The notes beneath the pieces are model-generated. The model ran no database searches and was not told where the DNA came from. It saw only the letters and a list, made by a program, of their open reading frames with translations. The position numbers were made by a program, and so were the translations under genes. A DNA stretch of 64,000 nt from Oscillospiraceae bacterium (GTDB taxonomy: Bacteria > Bacillota > Clostridia > Oscillospirales > Oscillospiraceae): the NCBI GenBank assembly GCA_910575265.1, contig CAJTEA010000012.1, forward strand, positions 22,066 to 86,065, given 5' to 3'. Below are positions 53,329 to 61,718 of the stretch, one piece after another (position 1 is the first letter of the stretch; the number at the start of each line of letters is the position of its first letter).

Positions 53329-54333
53329 TTACAACACTGTCCATCCCTTTGGGATGAAAATATCCTTAAAGGTCTCCATGGCGAAGGGGTCGGTCATGCC
53401 GGCAATATAGTCACACACCGCCCGCTCGGTCCCCTCCTCCTGGCGGATCGTCTGGAAGTCGGGGGGGAGTTCGTCCGGGTATTCGCAAAAGTGCTCAAAG
53501 AGCCGGCGCAGCATATCCTGGGCCTTGCCCTCCTCCCCCTTGGCCATGGGGTTAGTGTATACGCTGGCAAACATGAAGTCCTTCAGGGCCAGCATGGCCT
53601 CCCCCACCTGGGGAGACTGCTTGATTTCCCTCTGTCCCCGGCTGGCCTGAACCGCGTCGGTGACCAAAGCGTCGATACGGGCGCTGTGGGTGAAGCCCAG
53701 TATCCTGGATATCTCCAGGGGAATGTCTATGGGATAGATGATTCCGCCCCGCAGGGCATCCTCGATGTCGTGATTGATGTAGGCGATGTGGTCGGCCAGC
53801 CGGACCAGCTGACCCTCCAGGGTGGCGGCGGGGGGGCCTTTGGTGTGGCAGAGGATGCCGTCGCGCACCTCCCAGGTCAGGTTCAGGCCCTCGCCCCCCT
53901 TTTCCAGCCGCTCCACCACCCGGACCGACTGCTCATAGTGGGCAAAGCCCCCCGGCATGACCTCATTGAGCAGCCGCTCCCCCGCGTGACCGAAGGGGGT
54001 GTGCCCCAGGTCGTGGCCCAAGGCGATGGCCTCGGTAAGGTCCTCGTTGAGAAACAGCGCCCGGGCCATGGCGCGGGCAATGCGGCTGACCTCCAGGGTG
54101 TGGGTCATCCGGGTGCGGTAGTGGTCCCCCTCGGGCTGGAGAAACACCTGAGTCTTGTGCTTCAGCCGCCGGAAGGCCTTGGAGTAGACGATCCGGTCGG
54201 TGTCCCGCTGGAAGGGGGCGCGGATGGCGCACTCCTCCTCCGCCCGCGCCCGGCCCCGGCTCTGAGATGACTTGCAGGCCAGGGGGGACAGCATAGCCTC
54301 CTCCCGCTCCCGCATCTGCTCCCGCAGTATCAT
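53329..54333 (-). CDS. dgt: deoxyguanosinetriphosphate triphosphohydrolase-like protein (HD domain)
   Basis: Metal-dependent dNTP triphosphohydrolase that trims nucleotide pools. The 334 residues hold the HD motif as RMTHTLEVSRIARAMA, LGHDLGHTPFGHAGE and the distal Asp in RLADHIAYINHDIEDAL. The ATG at 54333 has AGGAGGGG upstream; the longer frame to 54441 lacks a site and would overlap the antisense promoter. It starts the dgt-dnaG-rpoD-Sel1 run. Bases 54334-54434 show nothing else. Confidence 0.93.
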   Translation of the reverse strand: MILREQMREREEAMLSPLACKSSQSRGRARAEEECAIRAPFQRDTDRIVYSKAFRRLKHKTQVFLQPEGDHYRTRMTHTLEVSRIARAMARALFLNEDLTEAIALGHDLGHTPFGHAGERLLNEVMPGGFAHYEQSVRVVERLEKGGEGLNLTWEVRDGILCHTKGPPAATLEGQLVRLADHIAYINHDIEDALRGGIIYPIDIPLEISRILGFTHSARIDALVTDAVQASRGQREIKQSPQVGEAMLALKDFMFASVYTNPMAKGEEGKAQDMLRRLFEHFCEYPDELPPDFQTIRQEEGTERAVCDYIAGMTDPFAMETFKDIFIPKGWTVL

Positions 54334-54434
54334 GGACAGCCCCTCCTCTCTCAATTTTCTGTTCTGATTACTTATACGAAAAAACTCTTTCAATTCCTCT
54401 TTTTTCAGAAAAAATTTTTGGACCTGCCTCCGCC

Positions 54435-54463
54435 TTGACAATTCAGCCGCATATGGGTATAAT
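54435..54463 (+). promoter_or_regulatory. perfect consensus sigma-A promoter (plus strand)
   Basis: TTGACA (54435-54440), 17-bp spacer, TATAAT (54458-54463): both hexamers are exact consensus. No plus-strand gene follows for over 3 kb, so it should drive a non-coding RNA, antisense to the small frame at 54547-54633. Confidence 0.85.
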
Positions 54464-54498
54464 CAAAAACAGAAGGGCACTGTTACGGCGGTCAGCCC
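54464..54498 (-). terminator. weak terminator for the minus-strand small-peptide transcript
   Basis: On the minus strand GGGCTG can pair with CA(GU)GCCC, with a two-base bulge, and is followed by TTCTGTTTTTG. It would end the transcript started at 54739-54768 about 130 nt before dgt. The stem is short, so read-through into dgt is possible. Confidence 0.4.
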
Positions 54499-54627
54499 AG
54501 AATATCGACTAACACACAGTTAGCCGCTCGGGGACCATCCGGGCGGCTAACACGCATTTATGGCCGACAAGTACATGAGTATCGCAATACCTGTCAGAAA
54601 GCGGACCGCTTTGAGCATCCGCTTTTT
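54470..54627 (+). ncRNA. candidate antisense RNA of about 160 nt
   Basis: Predicted start is about 7 nt after the consensus -10 box. The RNA contains a strong hairpin (GTTAGCCGC 519-527 with GCGGCTAAC 543-551 of the 54,000s, plus CGG/CCG inside). It ends at AAAGCGGA/TCCGCTTT followed by TT (54598-54627). It covers the whole of the small hydrophobic-peptide frame on the other strand. No long plus-strand frame lies inside it. The role as an RNA antitoxin is inferred from layout; a 6S-like or other small RNA is possible. Confidence 0.45.
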
Positions 54628-54633
54628 CCACAT
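54547..54633 (-). CDS. 28-residue basic/hydrophobic peptide, candidate type I toxin
   Basis: The ATG at 54633 has GGGGGAG 9 nt upstream. The peptide begins MWKKRMLKAVRF (five basic residues in the first 11) and continues with one hydrophobic stretch, FLTGIAILMYLSAI, ending in Cys. A single short membrane helix with a positive N-terminus is the common form of type I toxins. Its promoter is at 54739-54768, giving a leader of about 100 nt, and it is fully overlapped by the candidate antisense RNA. It is too short to be certain it is translated; it could instead be a leader peptide of dgt. Confidence 0.4.
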   Translation of the reverse strand: MWKKRMLKAVRFLTGIAILMYLSAINAC

Positions 54634-54738
54634 CTGCGCCATCTCCCCCTTTTGGACTCGCATCGGGGTCTTAACGGTGGGCCAACCGCCTTTATGTAAC
54701 AGCGCTTCTTCTGACCCATCCAGTGGGTGGGCATACAC

Positions 54739-54768
54739 ATTATACCGCGATATGGCGAACCCTGTCAA
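54739..54768 (-). promoter_or_regulatory. consensus promoter facing the antisense RNA (minus strand)
   Basis: Minus strand TTGACA (54768-54763), 18-bp spacer, TATAAT (54744-54739). It would start a transcript near 54732 through the 28-residue frame toward dgt. Confidence 0.8.
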
Positions 54769-54827
54769 TTCTTAACGCTTTCATTATTGTACCCCCGCCT
54801 CCCGGCAGGGGTACTTTGTTTTGCGGG

Positions 54828-56147
54828 TTACTTTTTCTTCCCCGCGCCCACCAGGATGTAGACAAGGGAAGCCACAGCCAGCAAGTAGGGGTAATACAGA
54901 CAGGGCATGATCTGAAAGGCGGATACCGCCCCGCCGGAGGCGGAGATAGCCACCAGCATCTGGGCGCCGTAAGGGATGACGCCCTGGAAAACGCAGGAGA
55001 AGGTATCCAGCAGCGAGGCGGATTCCCTGGGGGTAATGTGGTACTCCTCGCTGATCTCTTTGGCGATGGGGCCGGCCATGACAATGGCAACTGTGTTGTT
55101 GGCGGTGGCGATGTCCATCGCCCCCACCAACAGGCCCACGCCCAGCCGTCCGCCCACACGGCCCTTGAACACCCGGCGGATAAAGGCCAGCAGCGCCTCG
55201 AAGCCGCCGAACTCCCGGATCAGGGCGCACATGGCGGACACCAGAACGGTGACCATGATGGTCTCAAACATCCCGGAGGCGCCGGAGCCCATGCCGCCCA
55301 GCAGGCCCATAAAGTCGATGGTCCCGGTGGGCAGAACGATGGCCACCCCCGCCAGAATACCCACGATCAGCACCACAAACACATTCAGCCCCGCGATACC
55401 GCCGATGAGCACCAGTATATAGGGGATCAGCAGCAGCAGATTGTACTCGGGGATGTCGATCACCCCCACCCCGGCGTTGAGAGACCGGACCAGAACCACG
55501 GCCAGAGTGGCGATCGCGGCGGGCAGGGCAATTTTGAAGTTGGCCCGGAACTTGTCCCGCATCTCACAGCCCTGGGTGTTGCAGGCGGCGATGGTGGTGT
55601 CGGAGATGAAGGACAGGTTGTCCCCGAACATGGCTCCGCCCATCACCGAGCCCACGCACAGCGGCAGAGAAAAGCCGGACACGCTGGCCACCGCCGCGGC
55701 GATGGGGGTGATGAGGGTGATGGTGCCCACCGAGGTGCCCATGGCGGTGGACACAAAGCAGGCGGCCACAAACAGCACCGCCACCGAGGCCCAGGCCGGA
55801 GTGACGGACAGCAGGAAGTAGGCCACCGCCTCGGCGCTGCTGCGCCCGGTGACGCCCACGAACACGCCGGCCACCAAAAAGATCAGAATCATGGTCATGA
55901 TATTCTTATCCCCCACGCCCTGGGCCATGACCGCCAGCTTGCTGTCAAAGCTCAGGCTCCGGTTTTGCAGGCAGGCCACCAGCAGCGCCACCATGAACAC
56001 CACCACAATGGGAATGTTGTAAAAGGCCATCTCAATGCCCAGGCCATACTCAAAGAACAGGCCCATGCCCAGATACAGCACCAGAAACACCGCGATGGGC
56101 AGCAAGGCCGCTCCGTTCCGCCCCGGCTTTTTTCCGTTCAAACTCAT
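54828..56147 (-). CDS. Na+/H+ antiporter, NhaC family
   Basis: A 439-residue protein with about eleven hydrophobic segments and NhaC features: FVSTAMGTSVGTITLITPIA, MGGAMFGDNLSFISDTTIAA and AMDIATANNTVAIVMAGPIA. It exports Na+ or swaps amine/acid pairs against protons. The ATG at 56147 follows GGGAGG. A second, shorter-motif NhaC homologue is encoded just upstream on the same strand. Confidence 0.9.
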   Translation of the reverse strand: MSLNGKKPGRNGAALLPIAVFLVLYLGMGLFFEYGLGIEMAFYNIPIVVVFMVALLVACLQNRSLSFDSKLAVMAQGVGDKNIMTMILIFLVAGVFVGVTGRSSAEAVAYFLLSVTPAWASVAVLFVAACFVSTAMGTSVGTITLITPIAAAVASVSGFSLPLCVGSVMGGAMFGDNLSFISDTTIAACNTQGCEMRDKFRANFKIALPAAIATLAVVLVRSLNAGVGVIDIPEYNLLLLIPYILVLIGGIAGLNVFVVLIVGILAGVAIVLPTGTIDFMGLLGGMGSGASGMFETIMVTVLVSAMCALIREFGGFEALLAFIRRVFKGRVGGRLGVGLLVGAMDIATANNTVAIVMAGPIAKEISEEYHITPRESASLLDTFSCVFQGVIPYGAQMLVAISASGGAVSAFQIMPCLYYPYLLAVASLVYILVGAGKKK

Positions 56148-56207
56148 GTACAAATATCCTCCCTTTTCTCCCGGTTTTCCCTATTTTAATGGAAATGCCC
56201 CCCTGTG

Positions 56208-57527
56208 TCAACGCGCTTCGCGCATATGCCGTAAAAAATCCTTTCCCCAGCACCACAGCGGCAGCAAATAGAGGTAGACGGACAGGGGCAGGGCGGCGGC
56301 GCTGACCTCCATCGTGGTCAGGGGCACGGTGGCCGCGATGGCCCAAGGCACCAGTCCGGCCAGATTGATGGTGGAGTTGCCGATCCGTTCCGCAAGCTCC
56401 AGAGCCGGAAGCCCCCGGCGGCGGTACTCTTCCTCCAGCAGCTGGGCGCTCATGACGATGCCCACCGTCTGGTTGCAGAACAGGGCGCAGCAGCCCAGAG
56501 ATACCACAATGTGCGCGGTGAACAGGCCACAGCGCTCCGCCAGCCGTCCCACCCCGCCGGTCACCGGGGCCAGCAGGCCGGTGCCGCTGAACATCCCGGA
56601 GTAGGCGCAGGACAGGATCACGATCAGACACACACTGACCATGGAGATCAGCCCTCCCCCGGACATCAGGCCGGTCAGTTCAGGCATGGCGGGGCGGTAG
56701 CCCATTACGCAGGTACGCAGCACCTCCCCCGCCGGAAGCCCCTGGACAAAGAGGGCGCACCCCCCGGCCAGCGCGCAGCTTATGGCGATGGAGGGGACGG
56801 TGCCCACCTTCAGCCAGGGCAGGACCAGCAGGGCCACCGCGGGCAGGATAACCGGCCAGGTGAGCGCAAAGCCCTCCTCCAGAGCGGACACAATCTGGGG
56901 ATCCATCCCCCGGATGGGGCAGAGAGCGGACAGCGCGCCAAACAGGGCAAGGGTGAGCAGAAACGGCCCCGGGGTGGTTTTCCACATCCGCGCTTGAAAG
57001 GTCCTCTGGTCCACCCCGGACACCGCGGCCGTCAGGGCCGCCGCGGAGGAGGCCGGGGAGAGCCGTTCCCCGAAATAGATGCCCGACATGACCGCCCCCG
57101 CCGTCACCAGCAGATTGGCCCCGCCTCCGCGGGCGATGGCCATGAGAATCACCCCCGCCGTCCCCACCACGCCGAAGCAGCTGCCGAAGGCCAGGCTGAA
57201 CACCGCCGACAGCAGAAAGGCCACCAGCACAAAGGTGCCCGGCGTAATCAGCCGCACCCCCGTCCACACAAAGAGGGCCACTGTCCCCCCGGCTCGCCAT
57301 AGGGCGGTAAGCAGGCCCAGCAGGAGCAGGACACGCAGCACCTTCAGCGAGGTCCTCACCCCGTCCGCCGCCATGCGCGTCAGTACGGAGGCTGGCGTAC
57401 CCCGGCGGACCCCCACGATAAAAAAGCAGACAAAGCCCACCAGAAGAGCCCAGAACAGGGAAAGCCCCCTCACCATACACCCGGCCACACAGGCTAGAAA
57501 AATCCCAAATGCCATGAGCAGATCCAT
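56208..57527 (-). CDS. NhaC-like antiporter, second copy
   Basis: A 439-residue hydrophobic protein. LLSAVFSLAFGSCFGVVGTA and SGIYFGERLSPASSAAALTA correspond to the two conserved membrane hairpins of NhaC-type carriers, and CNQTVGIVMSAQLLEEEYRR to the third. It diverges strongly from the next gene, so the pair probably has different substrates rather than being a recent duplication. The ATG at 57527 has GGGAGGGG upstream; the frame to 57569 is not needed. Confidence 0.8.
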   Translation of the reverse strand: MDLLMAFGIFLACVAGCMVRGLSLFWALLVGFVCFFIVGVRRGTPASVLTRMAADGVRTSLKVLRVLLLLGLLTALWRAGGTVALFVWTGVRLITPGTFVLVAFLLSAVFSLAFGSCFGVVGTAGVILMAIARGGGANLLVTAGAVMSGIYFGERLSPASSAAALTAAVSGVDQRTFQARMWKTTPGPFLLTLALFGALSALCPIRGMDPQIVSALEEGFALTWPVILPAVALLVLPWLKVGTVPSIAISCALAGGCALFVQGLPAGEVLRTCVMGYRPAMPELTGLMSGGGLISMVSVCLIVILSCAYSGMFSGTGLLAPVTGGVGRLAERCGLFTAHIVVSLGCCALFCNQTVGIVMSAQLLEEEYRRRGLPALELAERIGNSTINLAGLVPWAIAATVPLTTMEVSAAALPLSVYLYLLPLWCWGKDFLRHMREAR

Positions 57528-57610
57528 GTATTCCCCTCCCGATTTTCTGTCCAGGGGGGATTGTATCACCTCCGGCTCACTTTGTCACCCCCTTTTCGTC
57601 CCCTTCCCCC

Positions 57611-57639
57611 TTTTCTTTTTTTGTTTTCTGTGGTATACT
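57611..57639 (+). promoter_or_regulatory. extended -10 promoter ahead of the shikimate kinase gene
   Basis: TGgTATACT at 57631-57639 is an extended -10 box; the -35 region is only T-rich. It lies about 37 nt before the likely TTG start. Confidence 0.5.
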
Positions 57640-57675
57640 AGAAAATAAATTTGTACGTAAAGGTTGGGAACAGAT

Positions 57676-58245
57676 TTGGAGAACGTCACTCTCATTGGCA
57701 TGCCGGGCTCAGGCAAGAGCACCGTGGGCGTCCTGTTGGCCAAGCTGCTGGGCTACCGGTTCCTGGATGTGGACCTGCTCATTCAGGAGCGGGAGGGGGC
57801 GCTGCTCCAGGAAATTCTGGACAGCCGGGGCACCCAGGCCTTTCTGGACGCGGAGGAGACGGCGGTGCGCGCTCTGAGCTGCCGCCGCACGGTGATCGCC
57901 CCCGGGGGCAGCGCCGTATGCCGGGAGGGTGCGGCGCTTCATCTCAAGTCCATGGGTCCGGTGGTCTACCTTCGGGTCCCGCTGGAGGAGCTGGAGCGCC
58001 GCGTCCAAAATCTGTCCACCCGGGGCGTGGCCATGGAGCCGGGTCAAACCCTGGCTGACGTGATGGCTTACCGCGCTCCCCTTTACGACAAGTACGCCGA
58101 CCTGACCGTGGACTGTCCCGCCGGTCAGGAGCTGGCCCGCACCGCTCGGATTGTTCGGGACCGGCTGTGGGAAACAGATCGGCAGCGTCCCCAGCCCACA
58201 GGGAAAGAACGTGGGCCGCTCCGGGAATCTGTCCGGGGTGAATAA
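57676..58245 (+). CDS. aroK: shikimate kinase
   Basis: Phosphorylates shikimate in aromatic amino acid synthesis. The 189 residues show Walker [17 protein letters not shown], the Mg-binding FLDVDLLIQ, the shikimate-binding [12 protein letters not shown] and IAPGGSAVC, and the lid Arg. The start is taken as the TTG at 57676 (MENVTLIG), because this matches the family N-terminus; another TTG at 57664 is in frame. The last 20 or so residues are a charged extension. No other aro genes are close. Confidence 0.88.
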   Translation: MENVTLIGMPGSGKSTVGVLLAKLLGYRFLDVDLLIQEREGALLQEILDSRGTQAFLDAEETAVRALSCRRTVIAPGGSAVCREGAALHLKSMGPVVYLRVPLEELERRVQNLSTRGVAMEPGQTLADVMAYRAPLYDKYADLTVDCPAGQELARTARIVRDRLWETDRQRPQPTGKERGPLRESVRGE

Positions 58246-58262
58246 AAAGAAGGAAGTATTTC

Positions 58263-60101
58263 ATGCAGTTTGAAAACCTGGGGCTGAACGCCCCCATCCT
58301 GAAGGCCCTGAAGGAGCAGGGTTATGAAAAACCCTCTCCCATCCAGGAGAAGGCCATCCCCCCCGCCCTGGCCGGGCGGGACGTGTTGGGCTGCGCCCAG
58401 ACGGGCACAGGCAAGACCTGCGCCTTCGCCACACCGATTTTGCAGCGGCTGGAGACCGTCGCCGGCCCCAAACGGCCCATCCGGGCTTTGATCCTCACCC
58501 CCACCCGGGAACTGGCCATCCAGATCGGCGAGAGCTTTGACGCTTATGGCAAATACCTGAAGCCGCGCCACACCGTCATCTTCGGCGGGGTGGGCCAGAA
58601 CCCCCAGGTGGAGGCCCTGAAAAAGGGGGTTGACATCCTGGTGGCCACCCCGGGGCGGCTGATGGACCTCCACGACCAGGGCTTTGTCGCCCTGGATGCC
58701 TTGGAGATTTTCGTGCTGGACGAGGCCGACCGGATGCTGGACATGGGCTTTATCCACGACGTGCGGAAAATCCTCAAGTGGCTGCCCCAGAAGAAGCAAA
58801 CCCTGTTTTTCTCCGCCACCATGCCCCCGGAGATCAGCGAGTTGGTAAATTCCCTGCTGAAAAATCCCGTCAAGGTGGCGGTAGACCCCATCTCCTCCCC
58901 GGTGGAGGTGATCCGCCAGTCGGTCTATCTGGTGGACAAGGGGAACAAGACCGCGCTCCTGGCCCATCTCATGGAGCGGAAGCGGGCGAAAAACGCCCTG
59001 GTCTTCACCCGCACCAAGCACGGAGCCAACAAGGTGGCCCGGGACCTGGGCAAGGCGGGCATCTCCGCCGCCGCCATCCACGGCAACAAGAGCCAGACCG
59101 CCCGCCAGCAGGCCTTGGCTGACTTCAAGGCGGGAAACATCCGCTGTCTGGTGGCCACCGACATCGCCGCCCGGGGACTGGATATCGAGGAGCTGTCCCA
59201 CGTATTCAACTACAACCTGCCCGAGGTGCCCGAGACCTATGTCCACCGCATCGGCCGAACCGGCCGGGCGGGCCGGGGGGGCGAGGCCATCGCCTTCTGC
59301 GATTTCGGGGAGAAGCCCCTGCTCAAGGACATTGAGAAACTCATCGGTAAAAAGATCCCCCTGGTGGAGGACCACCCCTACCCCATGCAGATTTTCGAGG
59401 CCCCCAAACGGGACAAAAATGGCAAGGTTATTAATGAGGAGGACGCGGAGGCCCGTCAGGCGGCCAGGGAGCGCCGCCGGGAACGGGAAGAGGCCAGGCG
59501 TCTGGCGGAACAGGCCCGGAAGGAGATCCCCCCCGCCGCCCAGCCGGATTCCGTCCCCCAGCGGAAGCGCCGCCGGAAAAAGAGCGGGACGGCTTCCGGA
59601 GAGACGGTTACCCTCCGGCCCGCGCCCAGCGCTCCCCCCTCCGCCCCCAGGCGGGGCGTACGGTCCGGAGCCCTGATGGACACCGGCGACTCCATGCCAA
59701 ATACCGAGTTCCGCCGTCCCAACCCTCTGGACAGCGACACCATCATGGACGCCACCGCCCGTCTGCTGGCCCCCAGGCGCGCTCTGCTGTCTTCCATCCT
59801 GCCCGCCAAAAAACCGGAGCAGAAAAAGCAGGCCGCTCCCAAAAAAGCCAAGCCCGCCAAAGCGGAGGAGCCGAAGCAGGCCGGTCCGTCCAGGCCGGAC
59901 CAGCCTAAAGGAAAAAAGCCCCAAAAGCCGGCCATGCAGGCCCCTTCCAAAAAGACCGCCCCCGCTCCCCAGAAGAAACAGGCGGCGCCTCGACAGCGGC
60001 GCCGGGGTGCGCCCCCCGAACCGCCCCGGAAAACCCAGCCCAAGGACTCTACAGAGCAGGCCAGCTTGATGAAACCCTATTATTTGGATATGGGAAGATA
60101 G
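58263..60101 (+). CDS. DEAD-box RNA helicase (RhlE/CshA type)
   Basis: ATP-dependent RNA unwinding, probably in ribosome assembly or cold-adapted mRNA turnover. The 612 residues have the Q motif ([20 protein letters not shown]), motif [17 protein letters not shown], motif [11 protein letters not shown], motif III FFSATMP, and motifs [16 protein letters not shown] and [15 protein letters not shown]. The last 210 or so residues are a low-complexity basic Pro/Ala/Lys/Arg tail that would bind RNA. The ATG follows AGAAGGAAG, 17 nt after aroK. Confidence 0.95.
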   Translation: MQFENLGLNAPILKALKEQGYEKPSPIQEKAIPPALAGRDVLGCAQTGTGKTCAFATPILQRLETVAGPKRPIRALILTPTRELAIQIGESFDAYGKYLKPRHTVIFGGVGQNPQVEALKKGVDILVATPGRLMDLHDQGFVALDALEIFVLDEADRMLDMGFIHDVRKILKWLPQKKQTLFFSATMPPEISELVNSLLKNPVKVAVDPISSPVEVIRQSVYLVDKGNKTALLAHLMERKRAKNALVFTRTKHGANKVARDLGKAGISAAAIHGNKSQTARQQALADFKAGNIRCLVATDIAARGLDIEELSHVFNYNLPEVPETYVHRIGRTGRAGRGGEAIAFCDFGEKPLLKDIEKLIGKKIPLVEDHPYPMQIFEAPKRDKNGKVINEEDAEARQAARERRREREEARRLAEQARKEIPPAAQPDSVPQRKRRRKKSGTASGETVTLRPAPSAPPSAPRRGVRSGALMDTGDSMPNTEFRRPNPLDSDTIMDATARLLAPRRALLSSILPAKKPEQKKQAAPKKAKPAKAEEPKQAGPSRPDQPKGKKPQKPAMQAPSKKTAPAPQKKQAAPRQRRRGAPPEPPRKTQPKDSTEQASLMKPYYLDMGR

Positions 60102-60117
60102 GAAAGGATGCTCAACT

Positions 60118-60264
60118 ATGCCAAGCGAAGCCGAAATCACAATGATTCAGAAAGCCGCGATGTACGACCTGATTGAGATTTTGGAAGCAGCCCCTGAAAA
60201 GAGCTATACCCCGGAGGAAATCAAAAAAATCATTCGCGCGTATATTTCCGGAAAAGAAAAATAA
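60118..60264 (+). CDS. 48-residue small acidic/basic helical protein
   Basis: Begins MPSEAEITMIQKAAMYDLIE and ends with a basic helix (EEIKKIIRAYISGKEK). GGAAAGGA lies 9-16 nt before the ATG, the frame is closed by TAA, and it fits tightly between the helicase stop (16 nt) and the CoA transferase ribosome binding site. Charge patterning suggests two helices. Family not recognised; position and start signals make it a likely real gene. Confidence 0.6.
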   Translation: MPSEAEITMIQKAAMYDLIEILEAAPEKSYTPEEIKKIIRAYISGKEK

Positions 60265-60285
60265 TCGGATATGGAGGAAATCATC

Positions 60286-61623
60286 ATGGATTATCAAGCC
60301 CTTTACCAGCAGAAGCTGACCACCCCGGAGCAGGCCGTTAAGGCGGTCAAGTCCGGCGACTGGGTGGACTACGGCTGGTGTACCAACCACCCCGTAGCCC
60401 TGGACAAGGCCCTGGCCGCCCGAAAGGACGAGCTGACCGATGTGAAGGTCCGGGGCGGCGTCACCATGTGGATGCCGGAGATCGCCAAGGCGGACGACGC
60501 CGGGGACCACTTTACCTGGAACTCCTGGCACTGCTCCGGCATCGACCGGAAGATCATCGGCAAGGGGATGGGCTTCTTCGCCCCCATGCGCTACTCTGAG
60601 CTGCCCCGGTTCTACCGGGAGAACATCTCTGTGGATGTGGCCATGATCCAGGTCACCCCTATGGACAGCCACGGCAATTTCAGCTACGCCCTGGCCGCCT
60701 CCCATCTGGCCGACATGCTGGACAAGGCCAAGGTTATCATCCTGGAGGTCAACCAGAATCTGCCCTGGGTCTACGGCCTCACCGGCAGCGAGATCAACAT
60801 CGCCGACGTGGACTATGTGGTGGAGGGGGACGACCCCGCCGTGGCCCAGTTGGGCGGCGGCGGCGAGCCCACCGACGTGGACCGGGCGGTGGCCAAATTG
60901 ATCGTGGAGCAGATTCCCAACGGGGCCTGCCTCCAGCTGGGTATCGGCGGCATGCCCAACACAGTGGGCTCCATGATCGCCCAGTCCGATCTGAAGGACC
61001 TGGGCGTCCACACCGAGATGTATGTGGACGGCTTTGTGGATATGGCTATGGCGGGCAAGCTCACCGGGCGGAACAAGGCCCTGGACAAGGGCCGGCAGGT
61101 CTACGCCTTCGCCGCCGGCACCCAGAAGCTCTATGACTATGTGGACCGCAACCCCGCCGTGATGGCCGCCCCGGTGGACTACACCAATGACGTGCGGGTC
61201 CTGGCCCAGCTGGACAATTTTATCTCCATCAACAACGCCATTGACATGGACCTGTTCGGCCAGGTCAACGCCGAGTCCGCCGGCCTGAAGCACATCTCCG
61301 GCACCGGCGGACAGCTGGACTTCGTGATGGGCGCCTACCTGTCCAAGGGCGGCAAGAGCTTTATCTGTATGTCCTCCACCGTCACCGGCAAGGACGGCTC
61401 CGTCAAGAGCCGTATCGTCCCCACTCTCACTCCCGGCTCCATCGCCACCGACCCCCGCTCCTGCGTGCAGTACATCGTCACCGAGCACGGCATGATTAAC
61501 TTGAAAGGCCTGTCCACCTGGGAGCGGGCGGAGGCCATCATCTCCATCGCCGACCCCCAGTTCCGTGAGCAGCTCATTCAGGACGCGGAAAAGATGGGCA
61601 TCTGGCGCGGAAGCAACAAGTAA
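60286..61623 (+). CDS. acetyl-CoA hydrolase/transferase family CoA transferase (butyryl-CoA:acetate type)
   Basis: Moves CoA between short acids, e.g. butyryl-CoA plus acetate, the last step of butyrate formation in many Oscillospiraceae. The 445 residues include [53 protein letters not shown] with the likely catalytic Glu, and [20 protein letters not shown] near the end. The ATG at 60286 has GGAGG 8 nt upstream. 4-hydroxybutyrate CoA-transferase is the main alternative; neighbours do not decide. Confidence 0.88.
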   Translation: MDYQALYQQKLTTPEQAVKAVKSGDWVDYGWCTNHPVALDKALAARKDELTDVKVRGGVTMWMPEIAKADDAGDHFTWNSWHCSGIDRKIIGKGMGFFAPMRYSELPRFYRENISVDVAMIQVTPMDSHGNFSYALAASHLADMLDKAKVIILEVNQNLPWVYGLTGSEINIADVDYVVEGDDPAVAQLGGGGEPTDVDRAVAKLIVEQIPNGACLQLGIGGMPNTVGSMIAQSDLKDLGVHTEMYVDGFVDMAMAGKLTGRNKALDKGRQVYAFAAGTQKLYDYVDRNPAVMAAPVDYTNDVRVLAQLDNFISINNAIDMDLFGQVNAESAGLKHISGTGGQLDFVMGAYLSKGGKSFICMSSTVTGKDGSVKSRIVPTLTPGSIATDPRSCVQYIVTEHGMINLKGLSTWERAEAIISIADPQFREQLIQDAEKMGIWRGSNK

Positions 61624-61630
61624 AACACGA

Positions 61631-61656
61631 AAATCCCGGCCACAAGGCCGGGATTT
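61631..61656 (+). terminator. hairpin after the CoA transferase gene
   Basis: AAATCCCGGCC and GGCCGGGATTT pair perfectly around ACAA, 7 nt after the stop. Confidence 0.75.
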
Positions 61657-61669
61657 CTCAGCTCATAAA

Positions 61670-61696
61670 AAAACCTCGCCGCCGGCGAGGTTTTTT
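61670..61696. terminator. second, bidirectional terminator
   Basis: AAAACCTCGCC and GGCGAGGTTTT pair around GCC, with T-runs on both strands. It also closes the convergent LTA synthase-like gene. Confidence 0.85.
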
Positions 61697-61718
61697 CATA
61701 GCATTGAATGATTGGTTC

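Noticed and set aside
54470..54627. The candidate RNA considered as tmRNA, SRP RNA or a tRNA
   Set aside because: It lacks the SRP GGAAGCAGCC-type core, tRNA-like ends and the tmRNA tag frame; length is also too short for tmRNA.
58125..60140. A 671-codon minus-strand open frame opposite the helicase gene
   Set aside because: All DEAD-box motifs lie on the plus strand; the minus frame has no start signal and low-complexity composition.
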